64,000 nt of DNA, taken from JAABVY01 sp964627935 (lineage in GTDB: Bacteria; Zixibacteria; MSB-5A5; JAABVY01). Made by a program: the position numbers and the translations under genes. Numbering within the stretch: the first letter of the stretch is position 1; each line of letters begins with the position of its first letter. Shown here in pieces: positions 9,477 to 19,415 of the stretch. The stretch covers positions 310,001-374,000 of the forward strand of contig CAZVLB010000001.1 of NCBI GenBank assembly GCA_964627935.1, written 5' to 3'. The notes under the pieces were generated by a model. The model had not been told where the DNA came from. It saw only the letters and a list, made by a program, of their open reading frames with translations, and searched no databases.

Positions 9477-10922
9477 ATGAAGAAAGACAAAGTAAAGCTG
9501 CTGATAATAGATGATGACCCCAAAGTGGGCTGGATTCTAACAGAAGGCCTTGAGGGACAATATGATATAAGTATCGCCCGGGATGGTGTGGAGGGCATTC
9601 AGATGGCCTCCAAGGAAAAGCCGGAACTGGTGCTATTAGACATCAAAATGCCGGGCATGGATGGTATCGAGGTTTTGCGTAAGCTAAAAAAGGCCGATGT
9701 GCCCTCCGAGGTGGTGATGCTTTCCGGTCATGGCGAGACACAATATATTGTAGAGACGATCCAGCTCGGAGCCGCGGAATTCATCAATAAGCCCTTCGAT
9801 GTAAAAGAGGTCGAGATTCATCTGCAAAAGGTCCTCGAACGCAGTCATCTTCAGCGCCGTCTCGATGAAGCTGTGGAGGAACTCCAGAAACGTAATCAGT
9901 TTGAGTCCTTCATTGGCGATTCGCCCAAGATGGTTGAGGTCAAAAACATCATTGAGCAGGTGGCCGACAGCGACCTGACTATGCTGATTCGCGGCGAATC
10001 GGGAACAGGCAAGGAAATCGTTGCGCGCACATTGCATAATCTTTCCGGCAGGGCCAATGTATCATTTACCAAGGTTAACTGCGCCGCGATCCCTCGTGAC
10101 CTCCTGGAGGCCGAGCTTTTCGGCTATGAGAAGGGCGCGTTCACCGGGGCGCATAAAACCAAGCCGGGAAGATTCGAGGTGGCCCATAAAGGCACGATTT
10201 TCCTGGATGAAATAGGCGATATGCATATGGATCTGCAATCAAAGTTGTTGCAGGTGCTGGAACAGCAGGAATTCGTGCGCGTGGGTGGAATCCAGAATAT
10301 CAAGGTCGATGTGCGCATAATCTGTGCCACCAACCGAAACCTGGAACAGGCCATTGCCGAACAGAGGTTCCGTGACGATCTGTTTTACAGGCTGAACGAA
10401 ATCACCATTTTCATTCCTCCGCTCAGGGAACGCCGTGAGGATATTCCGCTCCTGGTGGATCATTTTCTCAAGAAATACAATGCCATGTATAAAAAGGATT
10501 TCGGTACAATCAGCCAGGAGACGGTTAACCGTTTGAGCGACGCGCCATGGCCCGGCAATGTTCGTCAGCTCGAAAATGTGATCAAGCAGATCGTGGTACG
10601 TGAGGATGAAAATATTGCCGAAAATCTGCTCAAATCCGGCGCCGCGGTTGCGCCCCAGGCGGCGGCCAATAATCCCGCCCAGCAACAGGCACAGAATGCG
10701 GCATCAGCAGATACGCCCCAGCAGTCATCGAGTGAGGAGAAAGACTACGATCTGAAAAAGACTGTTTCCAAGGCTGTGGCTCGCGAGGAGAAGGCCCTGA
10801 TTGCCGAGGTCTTAAACAAGGTCAATTGGAACAGGCGCAAGGCCTCGGAGATACTGGGCGTGTCTTACCGTTCTCTGCTTTACAAAATAAAAGAGTATAA
10901 GATCAACGAGATGAACGGCTGA
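9477..10922 (+). CDS. Sigma-54-dependent response regulator (NtrC family)
   Basis: A 481-residue protein. Receiver domain (6-120, D55 in LLDIKMPGMDG), AAA+ sigma-54 interaction domain with Walker A GESGTGKE (173-180) and the sigma-54 loop GAFTGA (220-225), then a Fis-type helix-turn-helix (KASEILGVSYRSLLYKIKEY) at the C terminus. An Ala/Gln-rich linker of about 35 residues separates the AAA+ and DNA-binding parts, longer than usual. ATG 9477 is preferred to GTG 9450 because the receiver begins at once. It activates RNA polymerase-sigma-54 at unknown promoters. It is the likely output of the two kinases before it. It ends 14 bases from a convergent gene. Confidence 0.95.
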   Translation: MKKDKVKLLIIDDDPKVGWILTEGLEGQYDISIARDGVEGIQMASKEKPELVLLDIKMPGMDGIEVLRKLKKADVPSEVVMLSGHGETQYIVETIQLGAAEFINKPFDVKEVEIHLQKVLERSHLQRRLDEAVEELQKRNQFESFIGDSPKMVEVKNIIEQVADSDLTMLIRGESGTGKEIVARTLHNLSGRANVSFTKVNCAAIPRDLLEAELFGYEKGAFTGAHKTKPGRFEVAHKGTIFLDEIGDMHMDLQSKLLQVLEQQEFVRVGGIQNIKVDVRIICATNRNLEQAIAEQRFRDDLFYRLNEITIFIPPLRERREDIPLLVDHFLKKYNAMYKKDFGTISQETVNRLSDAPWPGNVRQLENVIKQIVVREDENIAENLLKSGAAVAPQAAANNPAQQQAQNAASADTPQQSSSEEKDYDLKKTVSKAVAREEKALIAEVLNKVNWNRRKASEILGVSYRSLLYKIKEYKINEMNG

Positions 10923-10936
10923 TCTGAATTTTCACT

Positions 10937-13198
10937 CTATGTCTGCAAGAGATACTGAATCTTGAAAAATATCTGTCTTGAATATTGCTTCAGGCCGATA
11001 TTCTCCTGCCCGTCGTAATCATGAAAATCATGCGTCGAACCGAAATACATCAGGGTAAACGGATTGAACCTGTAGGTGATCAGCGGATCGAATTCCCAGA
11101 CTTGCGAGAAATCATTGTACTGGCTGATTAGGCGCAATGAAAGCTGTTTCCAGATCAGGTAGTCGACACGTGCACGCATGGCATAGCCATCGAAGATGTT
11201 CCCGCCGGTATCCAGGGAATCCGATTTATAGTATCTGAAATTGGGTGAAATGGTCATCCGATTAAAGGGCTTTACAGTTGCCCAGAGCGAGGCTGAAAAC
11301 TCGTTGCCCATGATTGGTTTCGGTTGCAAAGTCCTCGCAATCTGATGGCCGAAGCTGACTCTTGTCCCGAATCCGAGAAGATTACTGGGACGGGTATCCA
11401 GATAGACTGTCATATAGCGAATGCCCGGAAAATCGACTTCACGAAGCCTTTCCCAGCTTTCCAGGAAATGCAGGCCCAGGAAGGTTTGACCCTTGAGCTG
11501 GAATTCTGCATTGGCCCGGAACCATTCATCCTTCTTGCGTTTATCAAAGTTCCATTTGCGCCCGATATCGAAATTGGGCTGGAAGCGTATCAGCATACCC
11601 TTGTTGACATAGAAATTGAAGCCGAATGAAAAATCACCCAGACGGTAATTGTTCTGGCCCTCGAACCCATTTTCGGCACGAAATGTGGGTGATGCTTCCC
11701 AGTAATCCAGATCGAACCACCAGTGCTTGGTGAATCTTTCGAAGCTGGCATAAACCGCATGCCCCCAGTATTTTTCGCCGTCAAAATCTGCGGTGTTTCG
11801 CCCGCGGTTGAATTCCAAACCGTTAATTCCATTTGTGATTGTGGGATCGTCCGGCTCATTCATATGGCTGGCGATAATCTGGGTTTCGATCTGGAAATTT
11901 TTCCAGAATTTGTATCCCATTTCCGCACTCAGGGCCGAACCGGCACCGCCCTCCGTATAACGTCTGTCAGTGATTGTTGCGCCCAGATGCGAATCCTCAC
12001 CCATACTCTGTTTGACGCGGAAAATATTTGTGTAACTCTTGCCGTTTTCCAGGAATGCACTGCCTTCCTCGAAGGGAATGATGACCGGCGAGTGTTCATC
12101 ATAGGCGGTCAGGAAAGCGATATTGGTTTTGTTCATTCGCGCGATATACTTGCCGGCCGCGATCGGATCATTGATTGAGCGTGTATAAACCAGATCGAAC
12201 CATGAGTTAAACAGGTCACTGCCTTCCTGGAAGAAGGGTCGTCTTTCCGGGTAGAACAGGGCAAAGGTCGAGTTGACATTGATTTCGGTTGCATCCGATT
12301 CGACCTGGCTGAAATCCGGATTTATCGTGGCCTCGGCGGTCATGTCGGATGAGATCGAATATTTCATGCCCAGCGAGGCTTCGCCCTGAATATCACCATT
12401 TACAAAGTTTGATGTCGGATCGCCGGTATTGGCAAGTGAACCGCTCTGGTAACTTACGAATGAGGGCAGAAACTCGATCGGGTTGCCCGATTCGACATTC
12501 CTGATTCCACGCAGGGTGCCCCATTGGCAGACAAAACAGGGTTCATCACGATCATAGGCGGCAAGTGAATATTGACGGCGGATTTCACGCGGGTGATTGC
12601 GCCAGAATTCCGCTTTCCAGACCTGTTCCTCGCGGTTGGGGAATTTCAGGCTGGAGAACGGAATCGCTATCTCCACCTGAAAACCGGAATCGGTGACATA
12701 GCCGTGCGAATCCCAGATCAGGTCAAAGCTGGCGTCCTCGCCGCCTTCGCTCGACCAGAGCGCATCGACCTGAACTCCATAGGGATTGACATTGAAGAAA
12801 TAGGCCCATGACGCGTTACCGTAGGTATCTATAAAAAAGCCGACATTATCATCGCCGCCAAAGTTATCTCTTTCACTGTGTGAGGCTCTTACTTCCGATG
12901 GGTCATCATGAGCTATAAAGGCCACATAGATTTTATCCGCATCGTATGTGATCAAAGCTTCGGTTTTAACCGGCGGCTGACACATATCGCCGGGAAAACG
13001 CTCATGGAAATGATCGAAACGGGCGGCATCATGCCATCCCGGATCATCCAGATTGCCATCGATTTCTATTTTACTTTTGGTTGGATTGACTTCTATATCT
13101 GGTGAAAATATCTGTGTAAATGATGCGTAAGCAGGTTGTATGGCAAAGATACAAATGCCCGTAAGTATTAAAGTTAAGGTCTTTTTGCTAATCCCCAT
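10937..13198 (-). CDS. DUF5916 outer-membrane protein with N-terminal CBM9-like domain
   Basis: A 753-residue secreted protein with signal peptide (cut after PAYA, residues about 22-25). Residues about 35-240 form a family 9 carbohydrate-binding-like domain (IDGNLDDPGWHDA, then FFIDTYGNA and VEIAIPFSSLKFP). The remainder has the alternating strands of a large outer-membrane barrel, including NPDFSQVESDATEINVN, YPERRPFFQEGSDLF and the closing FFKIQYLLQT. This is the DUF5916 family, common in FCB bacteria; its function is not established. GGGAG precedes the ATG. A Cys pair (CFVC) occurs in the spacer. It is the second of two tandem paralogues. Confidence 0.88.
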   Translation of the reverse strand: MGISKKTLTLILTGICIFAIQPAYASFTQIFSPDIEVNPTKSKIEIDGNLDDPGWHDAARFDHFHERFPGDMCQPPVKTEALITYDADKIYVAFIAHDDPSEVRASHSERDNFGGDDNVGFFIDTYGNASWAYFFNVNPYGVQVDALWSSEGGEDASFDLIWDSHGYVTDSGFQVEIAIPFSSLKFPNREEQVWKAEFWRNHPREIRRQYSLAAYDRDEPCFVCQWGTLRGIRNVESGNPIEFLPSFVSYQSGSLANTGDPTSNFVNGDIQGEASLGMKYSISSDMTAEATINPDFSQVESDATEINVNSTFALFYPERRPFFQEGSDLFNSWFDLVYTRSINDPIAAGKYIARMNKTNIAFLTAYDEHSPVIIPFEEGSAFLENGKSYTNIFRVKQSMGEDSHLGATITDRRYTEGGAGSALSAEMGYKFWKNFQIETQIIASHMNEPDDPTITNGINGLEFNRGRNTADFDGEKYWGHAVYASFERFTKHWWFDLDYWEASPTFRAENGFEGQNNYRLGDFSFGFNFYVNKGMLIRFQPNFDIGRKWNFDKRKKDEWFRANAEFQLKGQTFLGLHFLESWERLREVDFPGIRYMTVYLDTRPSNLLGFGTRVSFGHQIARTLQPKPIMGNEFSASLWATVKPFNRMTISPNFRYYKSDSLDTGGNIFDGYAMRARVDYLIWKQLSLRLISQYNDFSQVWEFDPLITYRFNPFTLMYFGSTHDFHDYDGQENIGLKQYSRQIFFKIQYLLQT

Positions 13199-13288
13199 GT
13201 ATACTCCCAGCTGTTTATATCACTCTACGAAATCATTTCTTTCAGGTTTCGATTTGTTTTTAAATGGTCAAATATTGCTTAAAGAAAT

Positions 13289-13310
13289 GGCCCTATCAAA
13301 TGACAGGGCC
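13289..13310 (-). terminator. Hairpin terminator after first DUF5916 gene
   Basis: GGCCCTGTC and GATAGGGCC (minus strand; one G-T pair) form a 9-base stem with a 4-base loop, followed on the minus strand by ATTTCTTT. It lies 35 bases beyond the stop of the upstream minus-strand gene, so it probably limits read-through into the second paralogue. Confidence 0.6.
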
Positions 13311-13344
13311 AGCCTTTCAACCGATTGCCCGGAGAATCCCCGCC

Positions 13345-15603
13345 TCAAATTTGCATCAGGTATTGAATCTTGAAAAAGAACTGCTGTGACGTCTGCCTGA
13401 AACTGGTATCATTAAAATTTTCGTAATCATGAATATCATGAGTCGACCCGGCATACAGCATCGTAAATGGATTGATCTGGTATGTGATCAGGGGATCGAT
13501 CTCGAGATTTTTATAATAATCGTTGTACTGGGTAATCAGCCTGAATGAAAGTTCGCGGCTGAACTGGTAGTTTATTTTCATGCGCGTTGTATAGATTTCG
13601 AACAACTGGCGGTCGACACCAAGCTCATCGCTAACCATGTACCGATATGAAGGGCTGAATGTAATCCGGTCAACAGGCCTGAGGTTGAGGCTTAAATATA
13701 GTGAAAGCTCTCTTCCCATTACTGCCGGTGCCACATTGCGTGCAATCTGATTGCCATAATTGACCGCCATTCCCAAACCTACGGTTTTTGACAGCTGGCT
13801 GTTCATGCAATAATGCGCCATCCAGATATTATCAAACTGGATGCCAGCGAAATTTTCCGCACCGTAGTAAAAACGCGGATGAATACCGGTCTGGCCAATG
13901 GCTCTAAAATCGGCTTCCAGGCTGATATATTCATCTTTAATCAGTCCGTTAAAATTCCAGACCCGTCCGGCCATGACATAGGGCCTGATCTTCTGGAATA
14001 TTTTGCCCTGCGGATAAAAATTATATCCGCTGTAGATTGACACCTTGCGCTGGTTATTGACCGGCTCGAAACCATTAGCGGCTCGGAATGTCGGGCTTCG
14101 TTCAAAATAGCTCACATCAACAACGAGTCCTCTCGAGGAATAACCGGTGGAGCCATAAAGCGCATGCCCCCAGAATTTTTCTCCGTCAAAGACAGCCGTA
14201 TGTTTGCCGTCGTCAAACGTGTAATCGCCAAATCCTGCAGTCTGCCCGGGATCATCATCCTCCGCAGTGCGGCTGGCCGTGGCCATCCATTGCAGGTAAA
14301 AGTTTTGGCTGAGACGGATATCACCGTCGACACCGAATAACGTCCCCGATCCGCCATCCTCAAACCTGCGGTCTGTTAAGACCAGGCCCATGAGTGAATT
14401 GTCGCCCATTGTCCGGCGCAGCCTGAAAATATTGGAGATGCTTTTTCCGGCCTGGATGTATGCGCTGTTTTCCTCGAAAGGCAGGATGATGGGCGAATGC
14501 TGATCACGTGCTGTCAGGAGGGCAATACTTGTTCGGCCGCTACGGTTAACCAGCTTGGCGGCGTATTGCGGATCATTGATCGAACGTGTATAGACCACAT
14601 CGATCCAGCTGTTGTAGAGGTCCGAGCCCTCCTGGAAAAAGGGCCGCTTTTCGGGATAGAACAGGGCGAAAGTCGTATTCACGTCTATCTGAGTAGCATC
14701 TGACTCAACCTGGCTGAAGTCAGGATTAAAGGTAGCCTCAGCCACAAGACTGGACGAAAGTGAATATTTAATGCCCATTGATATTTCGCCGTCGATATCG
14801 GCCCGCTGCCAATCCGATGATGGATCACGCAGGTCGCTCAGGCTGCCGCTTTGATAGCCGATTAATGAGGGCAGGATCTCGATACCCTGGCCGGGGGAAA
14901 CATCTTCGATACCATGTAATGAGCCCCAGTTGCATGACAGGCAGGTTTCATTGCGGTCATAGGCCGACCAGCAGTACTGGTATTCGATTTCGCGCGGCCG
15001 ATGGCGCATGATATCCAGGCTCCATTGCTGTTCATTTTTGTCGGGAAAACGCAGGCTGGAAAAGGGAATGGCCAGTTCCACCTGATAGCCGGAGTCGGTT
15101 ATCTGTGCCGCGGCATGCCAGATCAGGTCATAGCTGAAATCATCACTGTTGCCCTTTACGAAAATTGCATCGCCCTGGATTCCGCGCGGATTGACCTGGA
15201 AGATATACCCCTGGGCGCCGTCGCCGTATGTGTCGAACATAAAACAGACATCGTCATCATTGGATATTTTATCCCGTTCGCACAATGAGGCACGGATCAA
15301 CTCAGGATTGTCATGACAGACTATAAAGGCATATAGATTGCTGTTATCATAGGTTACATAGGCTCTGGTTTCGACTGCAGGCTTTGTGTTTTCGCCGGGA
15401 TAGTTTTCGCAGAAATTATCCATGACCGCCGCATTGCGCCAGCCCGGGTCGCCGTATTTGCCGTCAATTGAAATCTCCCGGTCTGTTTTTTTGACAGTTA
15501 ATTTCGGATGAACATTTGGTGAAAAATCAGGTCCGGCTTTCAGGCCCGGACCTATCAGCAATATTGAAAAAAGTGTGATCAGCGATAGCAGTTTTGTTTT
15601 CAT
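13345..15603 (-). CDS. DUF5916 outer-membrane protein with N-terminal CBM9-like domain (paralogue)
   Basis: A 752-residue paralogue of the next gene on this strand, with the same order: signal peptide (MKTKLLSLITL onward), CBM9-like domain (ISIDGKYGDPGWRNA, FMFDTYGDGA, LAIPFSSLRFP) and DUF5916 barrel (NPDFSQVESDATQIDVN, YPEKRPFFQEGSDLY, ending FFKIQYLMQI). The start at 15603 is chosen over a longer frame because GGAGGAGG lies just ahead and the signal peptide begins there. A CLSC pair occurs at the same place as CFVC in the paralogue. Likely an outer-membrane protein of unknown substrate; the two look like a local duplication. Confidence 0.87.
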   Translation of the reverse strand: MKTKLLSLITLFSILLIGPGLKAGPDFSPNVHPKLTVKKTDREISIDGKYGDPGWRNAAVMDNFCENYPGENTKPAVETRAYVTYDNSNLYAFIVCHDNPELIRASLCERDKISNDDDVCFMFDTYGDGAQGYIFQVNPRGIQGDAIFVKGNSDDFSYDLIWHAAAQITDSGYQVELAIPFSSLRFPDKNEQQWSLDIMRHRPREIEYQYCWSAYDRNETCLSCNWGSLHGIEDVSPGQGIEILPSLIGYQSGSLSDLRDPSSDWQRADIDGEISMGIKYSLSSSLVAEATFNPDFSQVESDATQIDVNTTFALFYPEKRPFFQEGSDLYNSWIDVVYTRSINDPQYAAKLVNRSGRTSIALLTARDQHSPIILPFEENSAYIQAGKSISNIFRLRRTMGDNSLMGLVLTDRRFEDGGSGTLFGVDGDIRLSQNFYLQWMATASRTAEDDDPGQTAGFGDYTFDDGKHTAVFDGEKFWGHALYGSTGYSSRGLVVDVSYFERSPTFRAANGFEPVNNQRKVSIYSGYNFYPQGKIFQKIRPYVMAGRVWNFNGLIKDEYISLEADFRAIGQTGIHPRFYYGAENFAGIQFDNIWMAHYCMNSQLSKTVGLGMAVNYGNQIARNVAPAVMGRELSLYLSLNLRPVDRITFSPSYRYMVSDELGVDRQLFEIYTTRMKINYQFSRELSFRLITQYNDYYKNLEIDPLITYQINPFTMLYAGSTHDIHDYENFNDTSFRQTSQQFFFKIQYLMQI

Positions 15604-15870
15604 GACCTCCTCCATCTCTGAAATCTGGATACGAAAAACTGGACAAAATAGTTTCATTTCAACTTTGAGCGAGAAATCATCGCCTTACAAAAAACCGATG
15701 ACATTTATGTCCAGAAGGGAGGTTGTTTTTTGAAAGCCCATATATAGTATTGGTTTTGATGTAAATTGATTTTAAATTGTCAGGGTCATGAAATGCGCAT
15801 AGGAAATCAAAAAAAATCTAACTTGCTTTTTTTTGAATAGGCTCTTAATTGGGCGGTAATTGGTGTAGTT

Positions 15871-16602
15871 ATGATCGAAGCAAAAGAATTATTAAAAGTA
15901 TTTCGGGATAAAAAGCGGGGCGAGGTCTATGCTGTGGACGGTATCTCCTTTTTGGCCAGACCTGGTGAAATTTTCGGGCTGCTGGGTCCCAACGGCGCCG
16001 GCAAAACGACCACGCTCAGGCTTCTTTCAACTGCTTTGAAACCGACCTCCGGCACTGCTACGATTGCCGGGCTGGATGTAGTCAGGGATGCCCGCAAGGT
16101 CCGCCAGAGCATCGGCTTTCTCTCCGGTAGTACAGGCCTTTACGGTCGCCTGACTGCCCGTGAGATGGTTACTTATTTCGGGCGTTTGTATGGCATGAAA
16201 TCAGCCGAGATAAAAAAGCGCAGCGAGCTTTTATTTGATATGCTGGATATGCATGAATTTGTCGACACGCGCAATGACAAGCTGTCGACCGGCATGAAGC
16301 AGAAGGTTTCGATCGCCCGTTCGGTTCTGCATGATCCGCCGGTGATGGTGTTCGATGAGCCGACCAGCGGGCTGGATGTCATGAGTTCGCGTACAATCGT
16401 GCAGTTTATCAACGGCTGCCGCGATGACGGCAAATGCGTGATTTTTTCAACCCATATAATGTCCGAGGCCTCACGTCTGTGTGACAGAATCGGCATAATA
16501 CATAAGGGTAAATTGTATTTTGAGGGCACGGTGGATAAAATCCTGAAAAAGACCGGGCAGGATAATCTCGAGGATGCTTTTATTGAGATAGTCGAGAGTT
16601 GA
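15871..16602 (+). CDS. natA: ABC transporter ATP-binding protein, NatA type
   Basis: A 243-residue ATPase with Walker A GPNGAGKTTT, a Q-loop-equivalent region, the signature LSTGMKQKVSIAR, Walker B VMVFDEPTSGLD and the H-switch FSTHIMSE. It resembles NatA of sodium exporters and related ABC-2 exporters. The partner permease follows after 2 bases. The transported substrate cannot be told from sequence; the gene symbol is by family resemblance only. Confidence 0.88.
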   Translation: MIEAKELLKVFRDKKRGEVYAVDGISFLARPGEIFGLLGPNGAGKTTTLRLLSTALKPTSGTATIAGLDVVRDARKVRQSIGFLSGSTGLYGRLTAREMVTYFGRLYGMKSAEIKKRSELLFDMLDMHEFVDTRNDKLSTGMKQKVSIARSVLHDPPVMVFDEPTSGLDVMSSRTIVQFINGCRDDGKCVIFSTHIMSEASRLCDRIGIIHKGKLYFEGTVDKILKKTGQDNLEDAFIEIVES

Positions 16603-16604
16603 TT

Positions 16605-17822
16605 ATGAATATGCGCAATATCGGAACAATTTACCGCAAGGAGATGAAGGATACGCTGCGTGACCGGCGTACCCTGATTTTCATGCTGTTGATACCCATA
16701 GTTGCTTTCCCTCTGATGATTATGATCATGTCCAGCATCATTATGGATGTGGTCACCAAGGCCGAGGAGGAGAAGGCGGAGGTGCTGGTTTCAGGCATGG
16801 AACATCTTCCGCCCGATCTGTCACGGGCCCTGAGTGAATCGGAACGAATCAATCTGACGCCGGTGAATGAAAGAGGTGGTACCGGGCCGATTGACCTGGT
16901 CAGGCAGGGGGAATACCTGGCCTACCTGGAAATCCCGGAAAACTTTGCCGAGGCGTTGGAAAGCGAATCGGTTACTGATCTTGAGATATATTACGATAAG
17001 GCCGAATTGCAATCCGAGATGGCGGTCGAAAAGATCGAAGGGATTCTTGAACCTTACCGGGATGAAATGGTTGCCACACGTTTAAAGGCACGCGATCTTT
17101 CGCCGGATATATTGAAGCCATTTAATATAAATTCAGAGAATGTGGCCTCGGCCCAGAAAGTTGCCGGTCGTGAGCTCGGTTCGATGTTGCCGTATCTTAT
17201 TATTATTATGTGCTTTATGGGTGCAATGTACCCGGCGATTGACCTGGCTGCGGGGGAAAAAGAAAGAGGAACTCTGGAGACATTGCTGGTGGCTCCGGCT
17301 GGACGGGGAGAGCTGGTATTCGGCAAATACCTGGTGATCCTGACCACGGCCATTGTGGCGGCGGTGCTTTCCATGGCCAGCCTGGTTTTTTCGTTGAATT
17401 ACATGATGGGCAATATCATTGGCGAAGTTGCCTCGCAGGTGCTGGAACTGTCAATATCGTTCGAAATGCTGGTTTTGATCATTATGATAGTTTTGCCCCT
17501 GGCAGGGATTTTTTCGAGCATCATGCTCTGCCTTTCGATTTTCGCAAGGTCATTCAAGGAAGCCCAGAGCTATATCACGGCAATTTATATGTTTATTATA
17601 CTGCCGGCCTTTATTTCATTTTTGCCGGGTATAAAACTTGACTTTACTATGTCCCTGATCCCGGTGGTAAATGTCAGCCTGATTATTAAGGACGCCATCT
17701 CGGGCACTATCGAATGGCAGTTCGTTTTTACCGCATTCTTCTCCACCCTCATACTGGCCGCCCTGGCGCTGGTTTTTGCCAAGAAATGGTTTGAACGCGA
17801 AAGCGTGATATTCAGGATGTAA
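16605..17822 (+). CDS. natB: ABC-2 type permease, NatB type
   Basis: A 405-residue permease. One N-terminal membrane segment (FMLLIPIVAFPLMIMIM) is followed by an extracytoplasmic region of about 150 residues, then a block of five or six membrane segments. The conserved GEKERGTLETLLVAP loop of ABC-2 NatB-like permeases lies after the second segment. I chose ATG 16605 rather than a TTG 6 bases earlier that overlaps the natA stop. It pairs with NatA as an exporter. Substrate unknown. Confidence 0.88.
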   Translation: MNMRNIGTIYRKEMKDTLRDRRTLIFMLLIPIVAFPLMIMIMSSIIMDVVTKAEEEKAEVLVSGMEHLPPDLSRALSESERINLTPVNERGGTGPIDLVRQGEYLAYLEIPENFAEALESESVTDLEIYYDKAELQSEMAVEKIEGILEPYRDEMVATRLKARDLSPDILKPFNINSENVASAQKVAGRELGSMLPYLIIIMCFMGAMYPAIDLAAGEKERGTLETLLVAPAGRGELVFGKYLVILTTAIVAAVLSMASLVFSLNYMMGNIIGEVASQVLELSISFEMLVLIIMIVLPLAGIFSSIMLCLSIFARSFKEAQSYITAIYMFIILPAFISFLPGIKLDFTMSLIPVVNVSLIIKDAISGTIEWQFVFTAFFSTLILAALALVFAKKWFERESVIFRM

Positions 17823-17910
17823 TCGTATGTCGTACAATTATTAATAAGTTCAGTTTCGCATTCCAAGTCTTAATAAGCCAGAAAAAAACGAGTAATTTAG
17901 ACTTTTTTTA

Positions 17911-17926
17911 TTGACATGCTTGTCAA
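17911..17926. promoter_or_regulatory. Palindrome TTGACA-TGCT-TGTCAA
   Basis: Perfect 6-base arms around TGCT in the gap before the lipoprotein gene. The left arm is also a consensus -35 hexamer, so this could be an operator over a promoter, but I find no good -10 at 16-18 bases. A 13-base direct repeat (TTAACATTATTTC) occurs nearby, around 17949 and 18047. Confidence 0.3.
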
Positions 17927-18073
17927 GGTTTCTTTGTTAAGGCAGGACATTAACATTATTTCAATGGATGATTGAATGTAAAACCAGGGGGTGGCTATGA
18001 CCCATAACATTCGCAGCTAGTGTCCGGCAGCAGTTGTTCTTATTTTATTAACATTATTTCTGGGGGAAATTAC

Positions 18074-19231
18074 ATGTTTACTTTATTCCAGAGGCATCCT
18101 GGAACTGTTGTCCTTGGAATGATCCTCATTGGCTTGGTAATATCCGGTTGCGGGCAATCTCCCAACGGCCCGGAGAAGTCCGGCAGGTTCTGGGTGTTTG
18201 CCGCGGATTATGGAAATAATCAGGTATACCGGATTGATTGTCAGAACGACCAGTTGACTGACAGCATCAGCTCTGCCGGTAATCCGGATAACTCACCCGC
18301 CCTGGTCAGGGCATCAATGGACGGTAATTATCTGTTTGTTGGCTATACTCGGGGAGGTGCCGCAATTTATGATGCCCAGACGCTCGGGCTGATAAAACAG
18401 ATTGACATAAATATTGAGCCATTATTCATAACAGAAAATAACATCATGCTCGGTTTCGAGGCCAGTGGAAGTCAGACCATTATCCATACTTATTCGCTGC
18501 CTTCTTTTGGCGAGACCGAGACGGATCATTTGCCCTTCGCTTTACTTTACCCGAAATACAATCCGGCTGATGATTTGATATATGGGGTAGGAGAAGATGA
18601 TCTGTCCAGATTTGACTCCACTTATATAGTCATCTATAATTATGTGGAAAATACAATTGAGCAAACAATGGAATTGTCTGGTGCCGATGGCACGGTTTAC
18701 ATGATTCAAAGTCTGGGTTTTGAGCTCGATGCCGCCAATAAGCTGCTGTACTTTAACGGCACGTATCAGGGGGTATCGATATCCAATTATTATTTAATCT
18801 GCTATGACCTGGAGGCGATGCAGGTAGTATATGCCAGGGAACTCACCGACAGCTACTGGATTACCGGGTTGCAGCTGATGCCGGCTGAACATCAGCTGGT
18901 CACAGTTGACAGGGATGGAGATTATTTTCCGCAGGCCGGGCGGATTTCAATTTATGATTCACAAACCGGCGGGGTCCTGGGGCAAATGAATCTGGTTATC
19001 GAGCAAAACAGCGAGGTCGTACCGATAGTTGCTCCTCTGCCATTGGCAGTTACGCTCGATGGCAAAAAGTCCTATGTCGGTTCCGGTGAGCTGGGCTCAT
19101 TCGGCGACGGCTCGCAAGAAGGTACCATAACCGTTATTAACATGGAGACCAGGGAGATCATCAAACACATCTGGCCTGACAGAAAGCACTACATCATAGA
19201 CCTGACCATAGCACCAAAACGATCATTATAG
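18074..19231 (+). CDS. Lipoprotein, probable beta-propeller
   Basis: A 385-residue lipoprotein with lipobox LVISGC (lipidated Cys26), starting at the ATG preceded by GGGGGA. The rest is soluble and shows repeated strands of the kind seen in YVTN/quinoprotein-like propellers (VFAADYGNNQVYRID, LFVGYTRGGAAIYD, YVGSGELG, then GTITVINMETREI). It is probably held in the outer or inner membrane, facing the periplasm. The family assignment rests on the repeat pattern only. It stands alone, 250 bases after natB and 184 bases before the MoxR-like gene. Confidence 0.75.
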   Translation: MFTLFQRHPGTVVLGMILIGLVISGCGQSPNGPEKSGRFWVFAADYGNNQVYRIDCQNDQLTDSISSAGNPDNSPALVRASMDGNYLFVGYTRGGAAIYDAQTLGLIKQIDINIEPLFITENNIMLGFEASGSQTIIHTYSLPSFGETETDHLPFALLYPKYNPADDLIYGVGEDDLSRFDSTYIVIYNYVENTIEQTMELSGADGTVYMIQSLGFELDAANKLLYFNGTYQGVSISNYYLICYDLEAMQVVYARELTDSYWITGLQLMPAEHQLVTVDRDGDYFPQAGRISIYDSQTGGVLGQMNLVIEQNSEVVPIVAPLPLAVTLDGKKSYVGSGELGSFGDGSQEGTITVINMETREIIKHIWPDRKHYIIDLTIAPKRSL

Positions 19232-19415
19232 TTTACAGCTAAGCGAAAATTGGGGGCGCCCGACCGCTTGATTGCTGTTTATTGGCAAGAAATATCTATT
19301 CTTGATATTTCTATACTGGCCTGTTTTGTCCATTTATACCCCGATTTTATCGCGAACCCATCAGCCCAATATTTGTTTACATCTATGGTAATTGAATACA
19401 ACTGGAAGGGTAAAT

